A stretch of DNA of 32,564 bases from positions 1-32,564 of IMG/VR virus record IMGVR_UViG_3300010368_000049. One strand, given 5' to 3'. The DNA is from a virus. Positions 12,489 through 20,535 of the stretch are shown here, piece after piece. Below the pieces are notes generated by a model. The model saw nothing but the letters and a program-made list of their open reading frames with translations. It was not told the origin of the DNA and did no database searches. The position numbers and the translations under genes were made by a program. Every line of letters begins with the position of its first letter. The stretch's first letter is position 1.

Positions 12489-12694
12489 GTGATCTAAACG
12501 AATTAATCGCACGAAGCAGTGTTGTTAGTTACCAACAAGGCCGCAAAGATGAGCGGTTGATGATCCTAAAACTTGCTAAAGAAGCAAGTATGAGCAATAA
12601 CACAGGCGATTACGTTTACCTGGACGACTTAAACGACTACATCGACGAATACGACAAGGGACATTATGCGAAAATTTATGCGCAAAAGGACTAG
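12485..12694 (+). CDS. small acidic hypothetical protein
   Basis: A 69-residue protein with a helical N-terminal half (DLNELIARSSVVSYQQGRKDERLMILKLA) and an acidic, Tyr- and Asp-rich second half (YVYLDDLNDYIDEYDKG). GGAGAG is its ribosome site and the ATG overlaps the nrdH stop. The QGxxxER helix is often seen in small phage proteins of unknown role. I cannot assign a function. It overlaps the next gene by 29 bases. Confidence 0.6.
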   Translation: MSDLNELIARSSVVSYQQGRKDERLMILKLAKEASMSNNTGDYVYLDDLNDYIDEYDKGHYAKIYAQKD

Positions 12695-12902
12695 CGAACA
12701 AGTCTACGCAGACTTCAAACAGGCTGCCGGATTACTACAGGATAAAAATCTTGTGTGGAGTAATGATTTTGACGAGATCCGGGTAAACCTGGCAAGAGTT
12801 ATTTCTAACTGTGCGATACGAGGCATCGATAATGATCCTTATTTAGTTGCTCTCGTCAATACACTAATTGCCGATGAAAACGACATAACGATTGGCCGCT
12901 AA
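12666..12902 (+). CDS. small basic-to-acidic hypothetical protein
   Basis: A 78-residue protein. The N-terminus is basic (RKFMRKRTSEQ), followed by helices (VYADFKQAAGLLQ, EIRVNLARVISNCAIRG, DPYLVALVNTLIADE). AAGGG sits 5 bases before ATG 12666; an ATG at 12678 is possible but badly spaced. No family recognised. It shares a TAATG junction with the helix-turn-helix gene that follows, so it is expressed with it. Confidence 0.58.
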   Translation: MRKFMRKRTSEQVYADFKQAAGLLQDKNLVWSNDFDEIRVNLARVISNCAIRGIDNDPYLVALVNTLIADENDITIGR

Positions 12903-13129
12903 TGCTAGAAGAATTAGAACCACCTAAAAACAAAGCAGTTTATTGCAAAGTTAGCGATAGTCTCGATAATCTTGATGAACAAGATCGTTTGATTTTGAAA
13001 CGCGCCTTAGCTGATACTGATTCATGGCCTGCCAAAACTTTGTCAACTGCGCTTAGAAGTAGAGGTTTGAGTTTAGCTGATACAACAATTGCTAAGCATC
13101 GAAATAAAACCTGTGCGTGCTTTAGATAG
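12902..13129 (+). CDS. small helix-turn-helix protein
   Basis: A 75-residue protein. The segment LDEQDRLILKRALADTDSWPAKTLSTALRSRGLSLADTTIAKHRNKTCACFR (read in parts) has the layout of a helix-turn-helix: a packing helix, AKTLSTALRSRG as second helix, and LADTTIAKHRNK as recognition helix, closing with CAC. Similar small proteins with a SxxTIxxHR helix and a terminal CxC occur in actinobacterial phages. It is probably a DNA-binding regulator. It is the last gene before a likely promoter at 13130. Confidence 0.62.
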   Translation: MLEELEPPKNKAVYCKVSDSLDNLDEQDRLILKRALADTDSWPAKTLSTALRSRGLSLADTTIAKHRNKTCACFR

Positions 13130-13141
13130 TAAGTTGGTCTA
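13130..13141 (+). promoter_or_regulatory. possible leaderless promoter of the phosphoesterase gene
   Basis: The 12-base gap has TAAGTT (13130-13135, fits TANNNT) then six bases and ATG 13142, and no Shine-Dalgarno. The layout matches the other leaderless candidates in this window, but the box is weak and run-on translation from the gene above is possible. Confidence 0.3.
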
Positions 13142-14308
13142 ATGCTAGAAGATCTAAATTCACTTTCTAAACAAGGCAGCGATAAACGAAGTGTTGCGCC
13201 TAAAGAATCTTGGCGGCCGCAATTAGAACTTGATGCCGATGGTGGATACTTTGTATCGTCGCCCCAAAAAGAACCTGTAACTAATAGCGAAGAGTTGCTA
13301 GCCGAATTTGATCTTAATCCAGCGGACTGGATCATAACTAACGTGCGAAGAAGCAAGTGGCAGACTTACCATGGCGAATGGCTCGAGTCGTATCGCGTGA
13401 GTTTGAAACCCGCTGCTTATCGAGGATCACTAATTGATGCGTCAGATCTTGAGCGCGAAATAAAAAAATGGAAACCAAATAAAAGCCAAAAGCCAACTAA
13501 AGGCGACTTGACTGCTATCTATAACATTGGTGATACTCAATGGGGCAAGGATGCAGGAGATGGAACATCAGGAACTGTCCGGAGAGTAAGGCAGGCGTTA
13601 GATGCTGCGTTGTATCGACATGATGAGATCAAGAACCGAGGTATAGGCCAAATCGTTTTGCCTCAACTAGGTGACTGTATCGAAGGTGTAGTTTCTCAAG
13701 GTGGAAAGATCGCTGGCCGCCTGGATCTCGATCTCACCAGTCAGATCCGAGTTGGTCGTCGTGTTTTGCTGGAGTGGGTAAAAGCCTTTGCGCCGCTGAC
13801 AGACAAACTAATAATCCCCGTCGTTCCAGGCAACCATGATGAATCACACAGGCAGCTAATCACTGATCCAGTCGATTCCTGGCAGGTTGAAATCGTCCAG
13901 CAAGTTCTTGACATCGCGAAAGAAAATGAAAATCTTCAACATGTTGAGGCAAGGTTCCCAGATAGAGACAACACAACTCTTGCACTAGACTTGTCAGGAA
14001 CAATGGTTGGCTTTGCACACGGCCATCAGATCCGTGATGCTGAGAAGTGGTGGTCCGGCCAAAGTCTCGGTTCAACTCCGGTTGGATCGGCTGAAGTTTT
14101 GATCACGGGTCATTACCATCATTACCAGGTGAAACAAATCGGGCCAAGGCTATGGATACAAATCCCTTCGCTCGACGGAGGCTCTCCATGGTTCAAGGAT
14201 CGAAGAGGATTAGACAGTTGGACTGGTTTAGTGTCATTAGTTGTTGGCGATGGTTATGATCCTCGCCGAGATCTTGTCGTGTTATCAGGGGAGAAACGCG
14301 ATGCCTAG
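13142..14308 (+). CDS. calcineurin-like metallophosphoesterase
   Basis: A 388-residue protein with the two-metal phosphoesterase motifs in order: GDTQ (D131, with Gln where His is usual), LGD178, GNHD (N231-H232-D233), AHGH (H293, H295) and GHYHH (H324, H326). The Q variant is common in phage members. The N-terminal 120 residues form a separate domain (WIITNVRRSKWQTYHGEW...) that could bind DNA. Members of this group are probable DNA nucleases or repair phosphoesterases, related to SbcD/Mre11. Its end overlaps the FmdB-like gene. Confidence 0.85.
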   Translation: MLEDLNSLSKQGSDKRSVAPKESWRPQLELDADGGYFVSSPQKEPVTNSEELLAEFDLNPADWIITNVRRSKWQTYHGEWLESYRVSLKPAAYRGSLIDASDLEREIKKWKPNKSQKPTKGDLTAIYNIGDTQWGKDAGDGTSGTVRRVRQALDAALYRHDEIKNRGIGQIVLPQLGDCIEGVVSQGGKIAGRLDLDLTSQIRVGRRVLLEWVKAFAPLTDKLIIPVVPGNHDESHRQLITDPVDSWQVEIVQQVLDIAKENENLQHVEARFPDRDNTTLALDLSGTMVGFAHGHQIRDAEKWWSGQSLGSTPVGSAEVLITGHYHHYQVKQIGPRLWIQIPSLDGGSPWFKDRRGLDSWTGLVSLVVGDGYDPRRDLVVLSGEKRDA

Positions 14309-14480
14309 CTATAGCTATGAATGTGCATGCGGCCAAGTATGGGATGTGATCCACTCGATCTATGATGATCCAGAATTTTTTTGCGATAACTGCGGGGGTG
14401 TAATGGAACGGAAAATCTCTGGAGTAGGGGCAGTCCGGTTCCAGGGTGCAGGCTTCTACAGCACAGACAAAGATGCCTAA
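14301..14480 (+). CDS. FmdB-like zinc-ribbon protein
   Basis: A 59-residue protein opening PSYSYECACG (C8 and C10, a C-x-C instead of the usual C-x2-C) with a second pair in FCDNCGG, and the family's closing phrase GAGFYSTD. FmdB-type ribbons are small putative regulators. The shortened first knuckle is odd: most members read YxCxxCG. It is translated through an overlap with the phosphoesterase stop and overlaps the HNH gene by 8 bases, so it is part of the packaging-side operon. Confidence 0.75.
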   Translation: MPSYSYECACGQVWDVIHSIYDDPEFFCDNCGGVMERKISGVGAVRFQGAGFYSTDKDA

Positions 14481-14802
14481 GTTCAAGCGTCCTTGTTTGG
14501 TTTGTGGAAACCTAAGTTACAAGTCTCACTGTGAGATCCACGAGTTCCAACGCAAGCGTGAGCATGATGCCAAATACAACATACCAGAGCGAAAGCTAAA
14601 GAAGAAACTTTTATACGGCGGCGATTATCAGAAGAGACGGGCACAGGCCCTAGCAGGTGCTACACATTGCCATCTTTGTCAACAACCTTTCGGACCAGGA
14701 GACCGGGTAGAGGCAGACCACCTGTTTCCAACCGACCCAGCAAGCCCATTAGTTCCTGCCCATAGGCTCTGTAATCAACGTAAAAGCAATAAACACCTGT
14801 AA
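14473..14802 (+). CDS. HNH endonuclease next to terminase
   Basis: A 109-residue HNH nuclease. An N-terminal zinc knuckle (CLVCGNLSYKSHC) precedes a basic helical stretch. The HNH core reads CHLCQQPF...VEADHLFP...LCNQRKSN, i.e. C-x2-C, then the DH pair, then the final N-x3-N. HNH proteins beside terminase are needed for cohesive-end cleavage in HK97-type phages such as phi-SLT and HK97, which suggests this phage also packages by cos. I chose ATG 14473, overlapping the previous gene; an earlier in-frame start would overlap it more. Confidence 0.85.
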   Translation: MPKFKRPCLVCGNLSYKSHCEIHEFQRKREHDAKYNIPERKLKKKLLYGGDYQKRRAQALAGATHCHLCQQPFGPGDRVEADHLFPTDPASPLVPAHRLCNQRKSNKHL

Positions 14803-14958
14803 CTAACTGCTATGCCCCTCCGCTGGCGAGACTCCCGGAGTAGGGCAAATCTCTAAATGCTTTTTCATCTGAGCCCCCAGCCACAGCGTTTCGCACATGG
14901 CTACTTTTCCCATCATTTCTCGGAGTCGGCGGTATGATGGTGACGGAAGGGATAACCA
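14803..14958 (+). other. structured non-coding gap, candidate packaging site
   Basis: This 156-base gap has no convincing gene. Two stem-loops are seen: TGCCC-CTCCG (14813-14822) pairs with CGGAG-ta-GGGCA (14836-14847), and AGCCA-ca-GCG (14879-14888) pairs with CGC-aca-TGGCT (14892-14902). It is more GC-rich than its surroundings and has no T-run, so it is not an ordinary terminator. Lying between the HNH nuclease and TerS, it is the best place for a cos or pac site. A TATGAT (14933-14938) and GGAAGGG near the end could start the terminase transcript. Confidence 0.45.
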
Positions 14959-15399
14959 ATGCCAAACCCAGGAAAGCCAAGCGAAGTAAAGAAGAAACTC
15001 GGCAGCCGTCATTACAAGCCAGCCGAAGTTGTTTATGCTTTGCCGGAGATCCAGGAAACGCCAACACCTGAGAGACAGCTGACAGGATCAGGCCGCAAAC
15101 TCTGGGAACGTGCATGGCAACTTGGTCGCAACTGGATCAGTGACAAATCCGACGTCGATCTGTTACTAATGGTTTGCGAGCAGCTTGACGAGCGTGATGC
15201 ATTGCGAGCTTACGTTTTAGAAAACCTTGAGGCCTGGCACGAGCGCAATGCTCTCAGGATTATCGAGCGCGACATCACAAGTAATCTTTCGCTTTTAGGT
15301 TTCAACCCAACTGCTAGAACTAAACTCGGTGTTGCGGAAGTAACGGCTAAATCTAAACTTGAAGAATTGATGATTAAGAAGCAAGGTCGGTTCGAATGA
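14959..15399 (+). CDS. terS: terminase small subunit (P27 family)
   Basis: A 146-residue protein of the phage P27-type small terminase. It opens with the usual basic, Pro/Gly-rich start (PNPGKPSEVKKKLGSRH), then helices (LTGSGRKLWERAW, VDLLLMVCEQLDERDALRAY) and the family's end pattern SNLSLLGFNPTARTKLGVAEV. It binds the packaging site and presents DNA to the large subunit. GGAAGGG is its ribosome site. It overlaps the P-loop gene by 4 bases (ATGA). Confidence 0.88.
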   Translation: MPNPGKPSEVKKKLGSRHYKPAEVVYALPEIQETPTPERQLTGSGRKLWERAWQLGRNWISDKSDVDLLLMVCEQLDERDALRAYVLENLEAWHERNALRIIERDITSNLSLLGFNPTARTKLGVAEVTAKSKLEELMIKKQGRFE

Positions 15400-15812
15400 T
15401 TTGGATCGTAACTGGACCACCGTGCTCGGGCAAATCGACTTACATCCGATCCGAGGCGAAACGCGATGACGTAATTATCGACATGGATCGAATAGCACTC
15501 GCGATCTCAGTAGAAGACACACCGCCGTTTGAATACAACGAGAAGATTCGAAGGATTGCGAGATCCGGCCGCGCGGCAATGGTGAAAGAGGCAATCACAC
15601 TTGCTCAAGGCGAACGTTATTCAAATGTATGGATTATTCATACCGATCCGTCACCTGATCAGCGCATGGCCTATCGCGCTGCAAACTGTCGGTTTATGGA
15701 TCTCGATCCTGGAAAACAAGTTTGTTTAGAGCGTCTCAACTCAAGGCCACTGCGAAATCAGCAAATTGCTAAATCTGTTATCGACGAGTTTTACGCAAAG
15801 CGAAATAAATGA
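15396..15812 (+). CDS. P-loop kinase between TerS and TerL
   Basis: A 138-residue protein of the AAA_33/polynucleotide-kinase type: Walker A GPPCSGKST at residues 7-15, D30-D32 in VIIDMDRIA, and a C-terminal Arg-rich lid (LERLNSRPLRNQQ). It could phosphorylate a 5' DNA or RNA end or a small metabolite. The place is unusual: it separates the two terminase subunits and is coupled to both by ATGA overlaps. This hints at a role in packaging or in repair of cut ends, but the sequence does not prove either. Confidence 0.75.
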   Translation: MIWIVTGPPCSGKSTYIRSEAKRDDVIIDMDRIALAISVEDTPPFEYNEKIRRIARSGRAAMVKEAITLAQGERYSNVWIIHTDPSPDQRMAYRAANCRFMDLDPGKQVCLERLNSRPLRNQQIAKSVIDEFYAKRNK

Positions 15813-17323
15813 GTTGGCCACCGCAATTACTAACACCTGTGCCGGAGGATCAAATTGTCAGTGGCGAGGGTGATGTTGTTATCGGATTCTCAGAAGCATT
15901 TGGCATAGTTACAAAAGACTCAATTGCTGGACGTGCTGGAGAACAATTGCATTTGCGTGAGTGGCAAAAGGATCTCATCAAGTATGTGTTTGCAGGTGAT
16001 GAAGATGGTTATCGCAATCGCATCAGCTTAGTTGGTATGCCTCGCAAAAACGGAAAAAGCGCACTTGGATCGATTTTTGGTTTGTATAGCCTAATCCTGG
16101 GAGCCCGCGGAGCAGAAGTCTATTCGGTAGCGGCTGAAAAAGAGCAGGCCAGGATCGTGTTCGCCGATGCAAAGCGCATGGTTGAAGCATCACCGGAGTT
16201 ATCCGGAATCACAAAGCTTTATCGAGACGCAATCGAACTCCCCAAGTTTGGATCGGTTTATCGCGTGCTTTCTGCAGAAGCTTATTCGAAAGAAGGTTTG
16301 AATCCTTCAGCAACGATTTTTGATGAGCTCCATGCTCAGCCAAATCGCGAGTTGTTCGATGTTATGCAGCTCGCTATGGGAGCGAGAGGACGTTTCTCAA
16401 CACTCATTGCGATCACAACGGCAGGAACTAGGACCGATCAAACGGGTAAGGACTCGATCGCTTACGAACTTTACAACTATGGAAAAAAAGTTATCTCCGG
16501 TGAAATTGATGATCCTTCATTTTTCATGGCCTGGTGGGAAGCTCAATCTGAAGCAGATCATAGGATCGAAGAAACCTGGCGACAAGCCAACCCTGGCTTT
16601 GGCGACATTTGTTCCGCGGAAGATTTTGCGTCTGCAGTAAAACGAACACCAGAAGCAGAGTTCAAAATCAAGCGAACTAATCAATGGGTGAACACAAAAA
16701 ATGCTTGGCTGCCTTCTGGAACTTGGGACGGATTAGAAGAAACTTTCGAACTGCTGCCTGAGGATGAGTATGTTTTAGGCTTCGACGGATCATGGAAAAA
16801 CGACTCAACTGCTTTGGTTGCGGTGATCATGCCGCGCGAAGAAGATGATCCTTATCGAGTGTTTCGAGTTGCTCATTGGGAAAAAGACTTTGCTCTTGAT
16901 GACGATTCCTGGATCGTTGATAAAAATGAAGTAAGCAAAACCGTTATTGACTATTTCTTCGCTAATCCAAATTGTCGAGAGATAGTCTGTGATCCTTCTT
17001 ATTGGCAAGATGAAATGTTTCAGTGGGCAGAAGCAGGAATGAACGTTGTCGAGTATCCAAACACGATTAGCCGAACTGTCCCGGCTACAGCCAAATTATT
17101 TGAAGCAATTATGAATGGCAAGATCCGACACAACGGTGATGCAGCTTTAGGCCGTCACTTAGATAACTGTATTTTGAAAATTGATAATCAACGTGGTGCC
17201 AGGATCACAAAAGATTATCGCAATCCGCGACTGAAGATCGACTTAGCAATTGCATTACTGATGGCTTATGATCGTGCCAGCGGTAGAATTGAAGAGGAAT
17301 TGGTCCCGCAAGTTTTTATCTGA
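15809..17323 (+). CDS. terL: terminase large subunit
   Basis: A 504-residue packaging motor. The ATPase domain has Walker A MPRKNGKS (residues 77-84), the variant typical of the Terminase_1/HK97 group, and Walker B IFDELHA near residue 170. Coupling threonines are in TTAGTRTD. The nuclease domain has acidic residues in GFDGSWKND (near 315), CDPSYW (near 395) and a late D in KIDLAIA. It drives DNA into the prohead and cuts genome ends. It overlaps the kinase gene by 4 bases and is followed 10 bases later by the portal gene. Confidence 0.96.
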   Translation: MSWPPQLLTPVPEDQIVSGEGDVVIGFSEAFGIVTKDSIAGRAGEQLHLREWQKDLIKYVFAGDEDGYRNRISLVGMPRKNGKSALGSIFGLYSLILGARGAEVYSVAAEKEQARIVFADAKRMVEASPELSGITKLYRDAIELPKFGSVYRVLSAEAYSKEGLNPSATIFDELHAQPNRELFDVMQLAMGARGRFSTLIAITTAGTRTDQTGKDSIAYELYNYGKKVISGEIDDPSFFMAWWEAQSEADHRIEETWRQANPGFGDICSAEDFASAVKRTPEAEFKIKRTNQWVNTKNAWLPSGTWDGLEETFELLPEDEYVLGFDGSWKNDSTALVAVIMPREEDDPYRVFRVAHWEKDFALDDDSWIVDKNEVSKTVIDYFFANPNCREIVCDPSYWQDEMFQWAEAGMNVVEYPNTISRTVPATAKLFEAIMNGKIRHNGDAALGRHLDNCILKIDNQRGARITKDYRNPRLKIDLAIALLMAYDRASGRIEEELVPQVFI

Positions 17324-17333
17324 GGCGGTTACA

Positions 17334-18698
17334 TTGGGAATTTTTGACGGATTGTTTGCTAAGCGCGCAATCAGCTATCAAACGCTTTGGGGTGCAGGAG
17401 ACGATTTCAACACGCTCTCAAGCCTCAGCGCTACAAAGGTTGATAGCGACACAGCATTTCAAATAAATGCTATTTATTCCGCTGTCTCTCTAATTTCAGA
17501 CACAATTGCAACGCTTCCGGTTGACTCCTACATCAGACGTGATGGATCTCGTTTTGCGTTTAGGCCGCGTCCTGAGTGGGTGCAAAAGCCGGATGTTGAC
17601 ACAACCAAAGAAGCTTTCTACGGCGCAATTATTGTTTCGCTTCTCTTGGATGGAAATGCGTTTGTGCGCGTTTATGCAAACGCACGTGGCCAGGTTGTAA
17701 ATCTAAACGTGCTAAATCCTCAGCAAGTCAAGATCAAGCGCAACGGCCTTGGCCGAGTAATGTTCGAAGTTCAGGGTGAAGATCAGGATCTCTCAAGTGA
17801 AGAAGTAATCTTTATTCCTGATGTTGTAAGGCCTGGACACATTCGAGGAGTTTCTCGTGTTGAAGCGCTAAAAACAAATTGGGGACTTGCAATTGCTTTA
17901 GAAAATTACGCAGCAACATTCTTTGGATCAGGAACACAAACCAGCGGTGTTATTGAATTCCCAGGAAACCTGTCGGCGGAACAGGCGAAGAATCTTCAAG
18001 AAGGTTTCGACGCTAGGCACCGCGGTTGGGGCAAGGCGCATCGAACCGCAATTATTTCCGGTGGTGCAAAATACTCACCGACAACAGTTGAAAACGACAA
18101 AGCTCAATTCCTTGACTCTCGCCGCTTAGCAGTTGAAGATGTTGCTCGAGCTTTCAACATTCCACCTAACTTGCTGGGTGTTCAGGGATCCTTCACTTAC
18201 GCGTCCGTTGAACAAAACAACCAGGCTTTTGTGACGCACACGCTCAGGCCAATTATCCAAAAACTGGAAACTGCATTTACTCCGCTATTGTCTAGGGAGC
18301 AAGGTGGAGCAACAGCTTTCATAAAGTTCAACCTGGATGGTTTGCTTCGAGCCGATGTAAATACTCGCATGAGCGCCTATTCGACAGGTTTGCAAGCAGG
18401 TTTCCTAACAATCAATGATGTGCGCCGTTTAGAAGATCTGTCTCCGATCGAAGATCCAGCAGCCGAAAACGTCCGTGTGCCTTTGGCCAACGTAAACATT
18501 GACGCAGCAGATTTGAACGCAGTAGAAAAGCGCGTGACTATGGCGTCTCGCTTGATCCTCGCTGGTTTTGATCCTGCCGAAGTCTTGACTGCAATGAACT
18601 TGCCGGAGATGGCTCACACCGGACTTCCGTCTGTGCAACTACAGGGTATCGCTCAAATTGATCCTGAAGATCCTCAAAGTGCGTATGAGGTCGAATAA
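17334..18698 (+). CDS. portal protein (HK97 type)
   Basis: A 454-residue portal, the dodecameric ring through which DNA enters the head. I chose TTG 17334 (GAGGCGG 5 bases upstream), which gives the common opening GIFDGLFAKRAIS; a longer frame lies inside terL. Family marks are AIYSAVSLISDTIATLPV, a long YGAIIVSLLLDGNAFVRV strand-helix, FNIPPNLLGVQ with SVEQNNQAFVTHTLRP, and a C-terminal helical domain with NDVRRLEDLSPIE. It shares a TAATG with the next gene. Confidence 0.95.
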   Translation: MGIFDGLFAKRAISYQTLWGAGDDFNTLSSLSATKVDSDTAFQINAIYSAVSLISDTIATLPVDSYIRRDGSRFAFRPRPEWVQKPDVDTTKEAFYGAIIVSLLLDGNAFVRVYANARGQVVNLNVLNPQQVKIKRNGLGRVMFEVQGEDQDLSSEEVIFIPDVVRPGHIRGVSRVEALKTNWGLAIALENYAATFFGSGTQTSGVIEFPGNLSAEQAKNLQEGFDARHRGWGKAHRTAIISGGAKYSPTTVENDKAQFLDSRRLAVEDVARAFNIPPNLLGVQGSFTYASVEQNNQAFVTHTLRPIIQKLETAFTPLLSREQGGATAFIKFNLDGLLRADVNTRMSAYSTGLQAGFLTINDVRRLEDLSPIEDPAAENVRVPLANVNIDAADLNAVEKRVTMASRLILAGFDPAEVLTAMNLPEMAHTGLPSVQLQGIAQIDPEDPQSAYEVE

Positions 18699-18958
18699 TG
18701 ATTACCAATGGTTGGACAACTGTAGGCTTAACTGCAGTGCCTATTGATGGTGTGCATAACCAACCTACTCGGCTTACGATCCACAATAATGAGAACCTAG
18801 AAAGAATTTATCTTGGAGGACCCAGTGTCACAATTACAAACGGACTTCTATTACGAAAAGAAGAAAGCTATCAATTTACCTTGAATCCATTAGAACAAAT
18901 TTATGCTGTTAGTGACAGGCCAGGTCTCGTTATTAGTTGGATAAAGCAGCCAATCTAA
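18698..18958 (+). CDS. small beta-rich protein between portal and protease
   Basis: An 86-residue beta-rich protein (RIYLGGPSVTITNGLLL, YQFTLNPLEQIYAVSD). Its strand pattern repeats that of 828-1088: GG-xxVT, NGLLL, IYAVSD, final V-I strand. It is coupled on both sides by TAATG. Position between portal and prohead protease suggests a head component such as a decoration protein or a portal-associated cap, but I know no named family. The paralogy with a tail-tip protein hints at a common small virion domain. Confidence 0.65.
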   Translation: MITNGWTTVGLTAVPIDGVHNQPTRLTIHNNENLERIYLGGPSVTITNGLLLRKEESYQFTLNPLEQIYAVSDRPGLVISWIKQPI

Positions 18959-20535
18959 TGCCTTATTACATTACACAAAATCATCCTGATTGTGCGGCTG
19001 ACACCTGGGCCGTAATAAAAGAGGACAATGAATTGCTAGCTTGCCACACGACTAAACAATCGGCAGTAGATCAAATGATTGCTGTTTCATTATCTGAAAA
19101 CCTTGAGCCTGGTGGAGAGCGATCACATAGGGCAATGCCTGGAACTCTAAAGGTAGGCGATTTTGTATCGTGGAACTCTAGCGGTGGAAGAGCACGCGGC
19201 CGAGTAACTGAGATTGTTGAAGACGGCACAATAAATGTTCCTGAAAGTTCAGTATCTATAAATGGAACCTTTAGTGATCCTGCAGCATTGATTGCGCTTT
19301 ACAGACCTGATAATGATGGATGGTCATTTAGCGGCCAGTATGTTGGGCACAAGTTTTCAACATTGACTCGGATTAATCCTTTGCCAGAACCTTCTGAGCC
19401 AGAAGATGATGAAGAAATTGATGAAGATAATGATGGCGAAAATCGGGATGTAAGTCTAACTCCGCCTGCATACATGAGAGCTGCAGCTAGGCGCGGACTT
19501 GAATACTACGCAGAAGGCCAAGGTGGCGATGGCCTAGTTGAGCGGACAATCCGCGAGGCTAGGGCAATGGCGGCCGGAAACGTTACAGCGGACAAGTGGG
19601 TAAGGATCAGAGCCTGGATTGCAAGGCATCTTGTCGATCTCGATGCTCCTGACGCAAACCCTAATTCCGATAACTATCCGAGTGCGGGAGTTGTTGCACA
19701 CTTGCTATGGGGATCAGGTCCATCGAAGGCGGCGGCCAGGCGAGCACTAGACTATGCCGAAGGTGTTGTCGGTAGAATTGAAGCAGAAAATGAAGGCCGA
19801 GCGAAAGGCGAAGCATTGTCAAAGATTGAGACTCGCGTAAATGCAACCGAGTTTGAGATCCGCGAAGAATCAGATGGAATGAGTTTCAGCGGTTATGCCG
19901 CCGTATTCGACTCTCCGTCAGAACCACTTCCGTTTATCGAGCGTATCCAAAGAGGCGCGTTTAGAAAATCGTTGAGATCCAGAAACGACATAAAGTTTCT
20001 TTGGAATCATGACACTGGCGAGATCCTTGGATCAAGCCGAGCTAAAACCATCAACCTAATCGAAGATGATCGTGGACTCAGGATCGAAGGCACATTGCCA
20101 AACACTTCACGCGGCCGTGACGTTGCAGAACTCTTGCGCCGCGGAGATGTTGACTCAATGAGCTTTGGATTTTCTGTTCCTGCTGGCGGAGATACCTGGA
20201 GCGATGACGGATCAGAGCGAACTCTAAAATCAGTTAGACTCCACGAAGTTTCATTGGTTGCATTTCCGGCTTATCTTGGAACGGCTGGATTGCAATCCGT
20301 TCGCGGCCTTGACAAAGTAGCCGAAAGAACCGGAGTTGATTCTGATGCTTTGGCCGATGCGCTTTTGAAAATTGAAGATGGCCAGGAGATTTCAAGCGAC
20401 GAAAAAGACATGCTTGCTCGCGTTATTTCTGATCTTGCGCCTTCGGATCAAGTTGAAGAAACGCCAACTCCGGATCTCTCAACGCTCAACCTAAAGAAGA
20501 AGAAACTTGAACTGCTATCGAAAGGCATTTACTAA
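18958..20535 (+). CDS. prohead protease with long N-terminal fusion
   Basis: A 525-residue multi-domain protein. Residues 1-55 (YYITQNHPDCAADTWAVIK...) form a small alpha-beta domain. Residues 63-140 (KVGDFVSWNSSGGRARGRV, then VGHKFSTLTRI) are a DUF2945/TUDOR-like barrel. After an acidic linker, 168-275 (PPAYMRAAARRGLEYYAEG..., PSAGVVAHLLWG) is a helical domain also found fused to other phage head proteins. From about 295 comes the HK97 prohead protease, with likely catalytic H351 (LWNHD) and S402 (DSMSFGF). Ordinary proteases of this class are near 200 residues. It cleaves the capsid delta domain during head maturation. Confidence 0.88.
   Translation: MPYYITQNHPDCAADTWAVIKEDNELLACHTTKQSAVDQMIAVSLSENLEPGGERSHRAMPGTLKVGDFVSWNSSGGRARGRVTEIVEDGTINVPESSVSINGTFSDPAALIALYRPDNDGWSFSGQYVGHKFSTLTRINPLPEPSEPEDDEEIDEDNDGENRDVSLTPPAYMRAAARRGLEYYAEGQGGDGLVERTIREARAMAAGNVTADKWVRIRAWIARHLVDLDAPDANPNSDNYPSAGVVAHLLWGSGPSKAAARRALDYAEGVVGRIEAENEGRAKGEALSKIETRVNATEFEIREESDGMSFSGYAAVFDSPSEPLPFIERIQRGAFRKSLRSRNDIKFLWNHDTGEILGSSRAKTINLIEDDRGLRIEGTLPNTSRGRDVAELLRRGDVDSMSFGFSVPAGGDTWSDDGSERTLKSVRLHEVSLVAFPAYLGTAGLQSVRGLDKVAERTGVDSDALADALLKIEDGQEISSDEKDMLARVISDLAPSDQVEETPTPDLSTLNLKKKKLELLSKGIY

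Noticed and set aside
13142-14308. Phosphoesterase as inactive because the first motif reads GDTQ
   Set aside because: Gln in place of His is common in phage members of this family and all other metal ligands are present.
14810-15115. Leftward open frame of 101 residues across the HNH-TerS gap
   Set aside because: It is antisense to the start of TerS, has no family resemblance and a composition expected of a shadow frame; the gap is better explained by stem-loops.
15380-15400. GGTTCGAAT resembling a tRNA T-loop
   Set aside because: It lies in the end of TerS, with no acceptor stem, anticodon arm or D arm around it.
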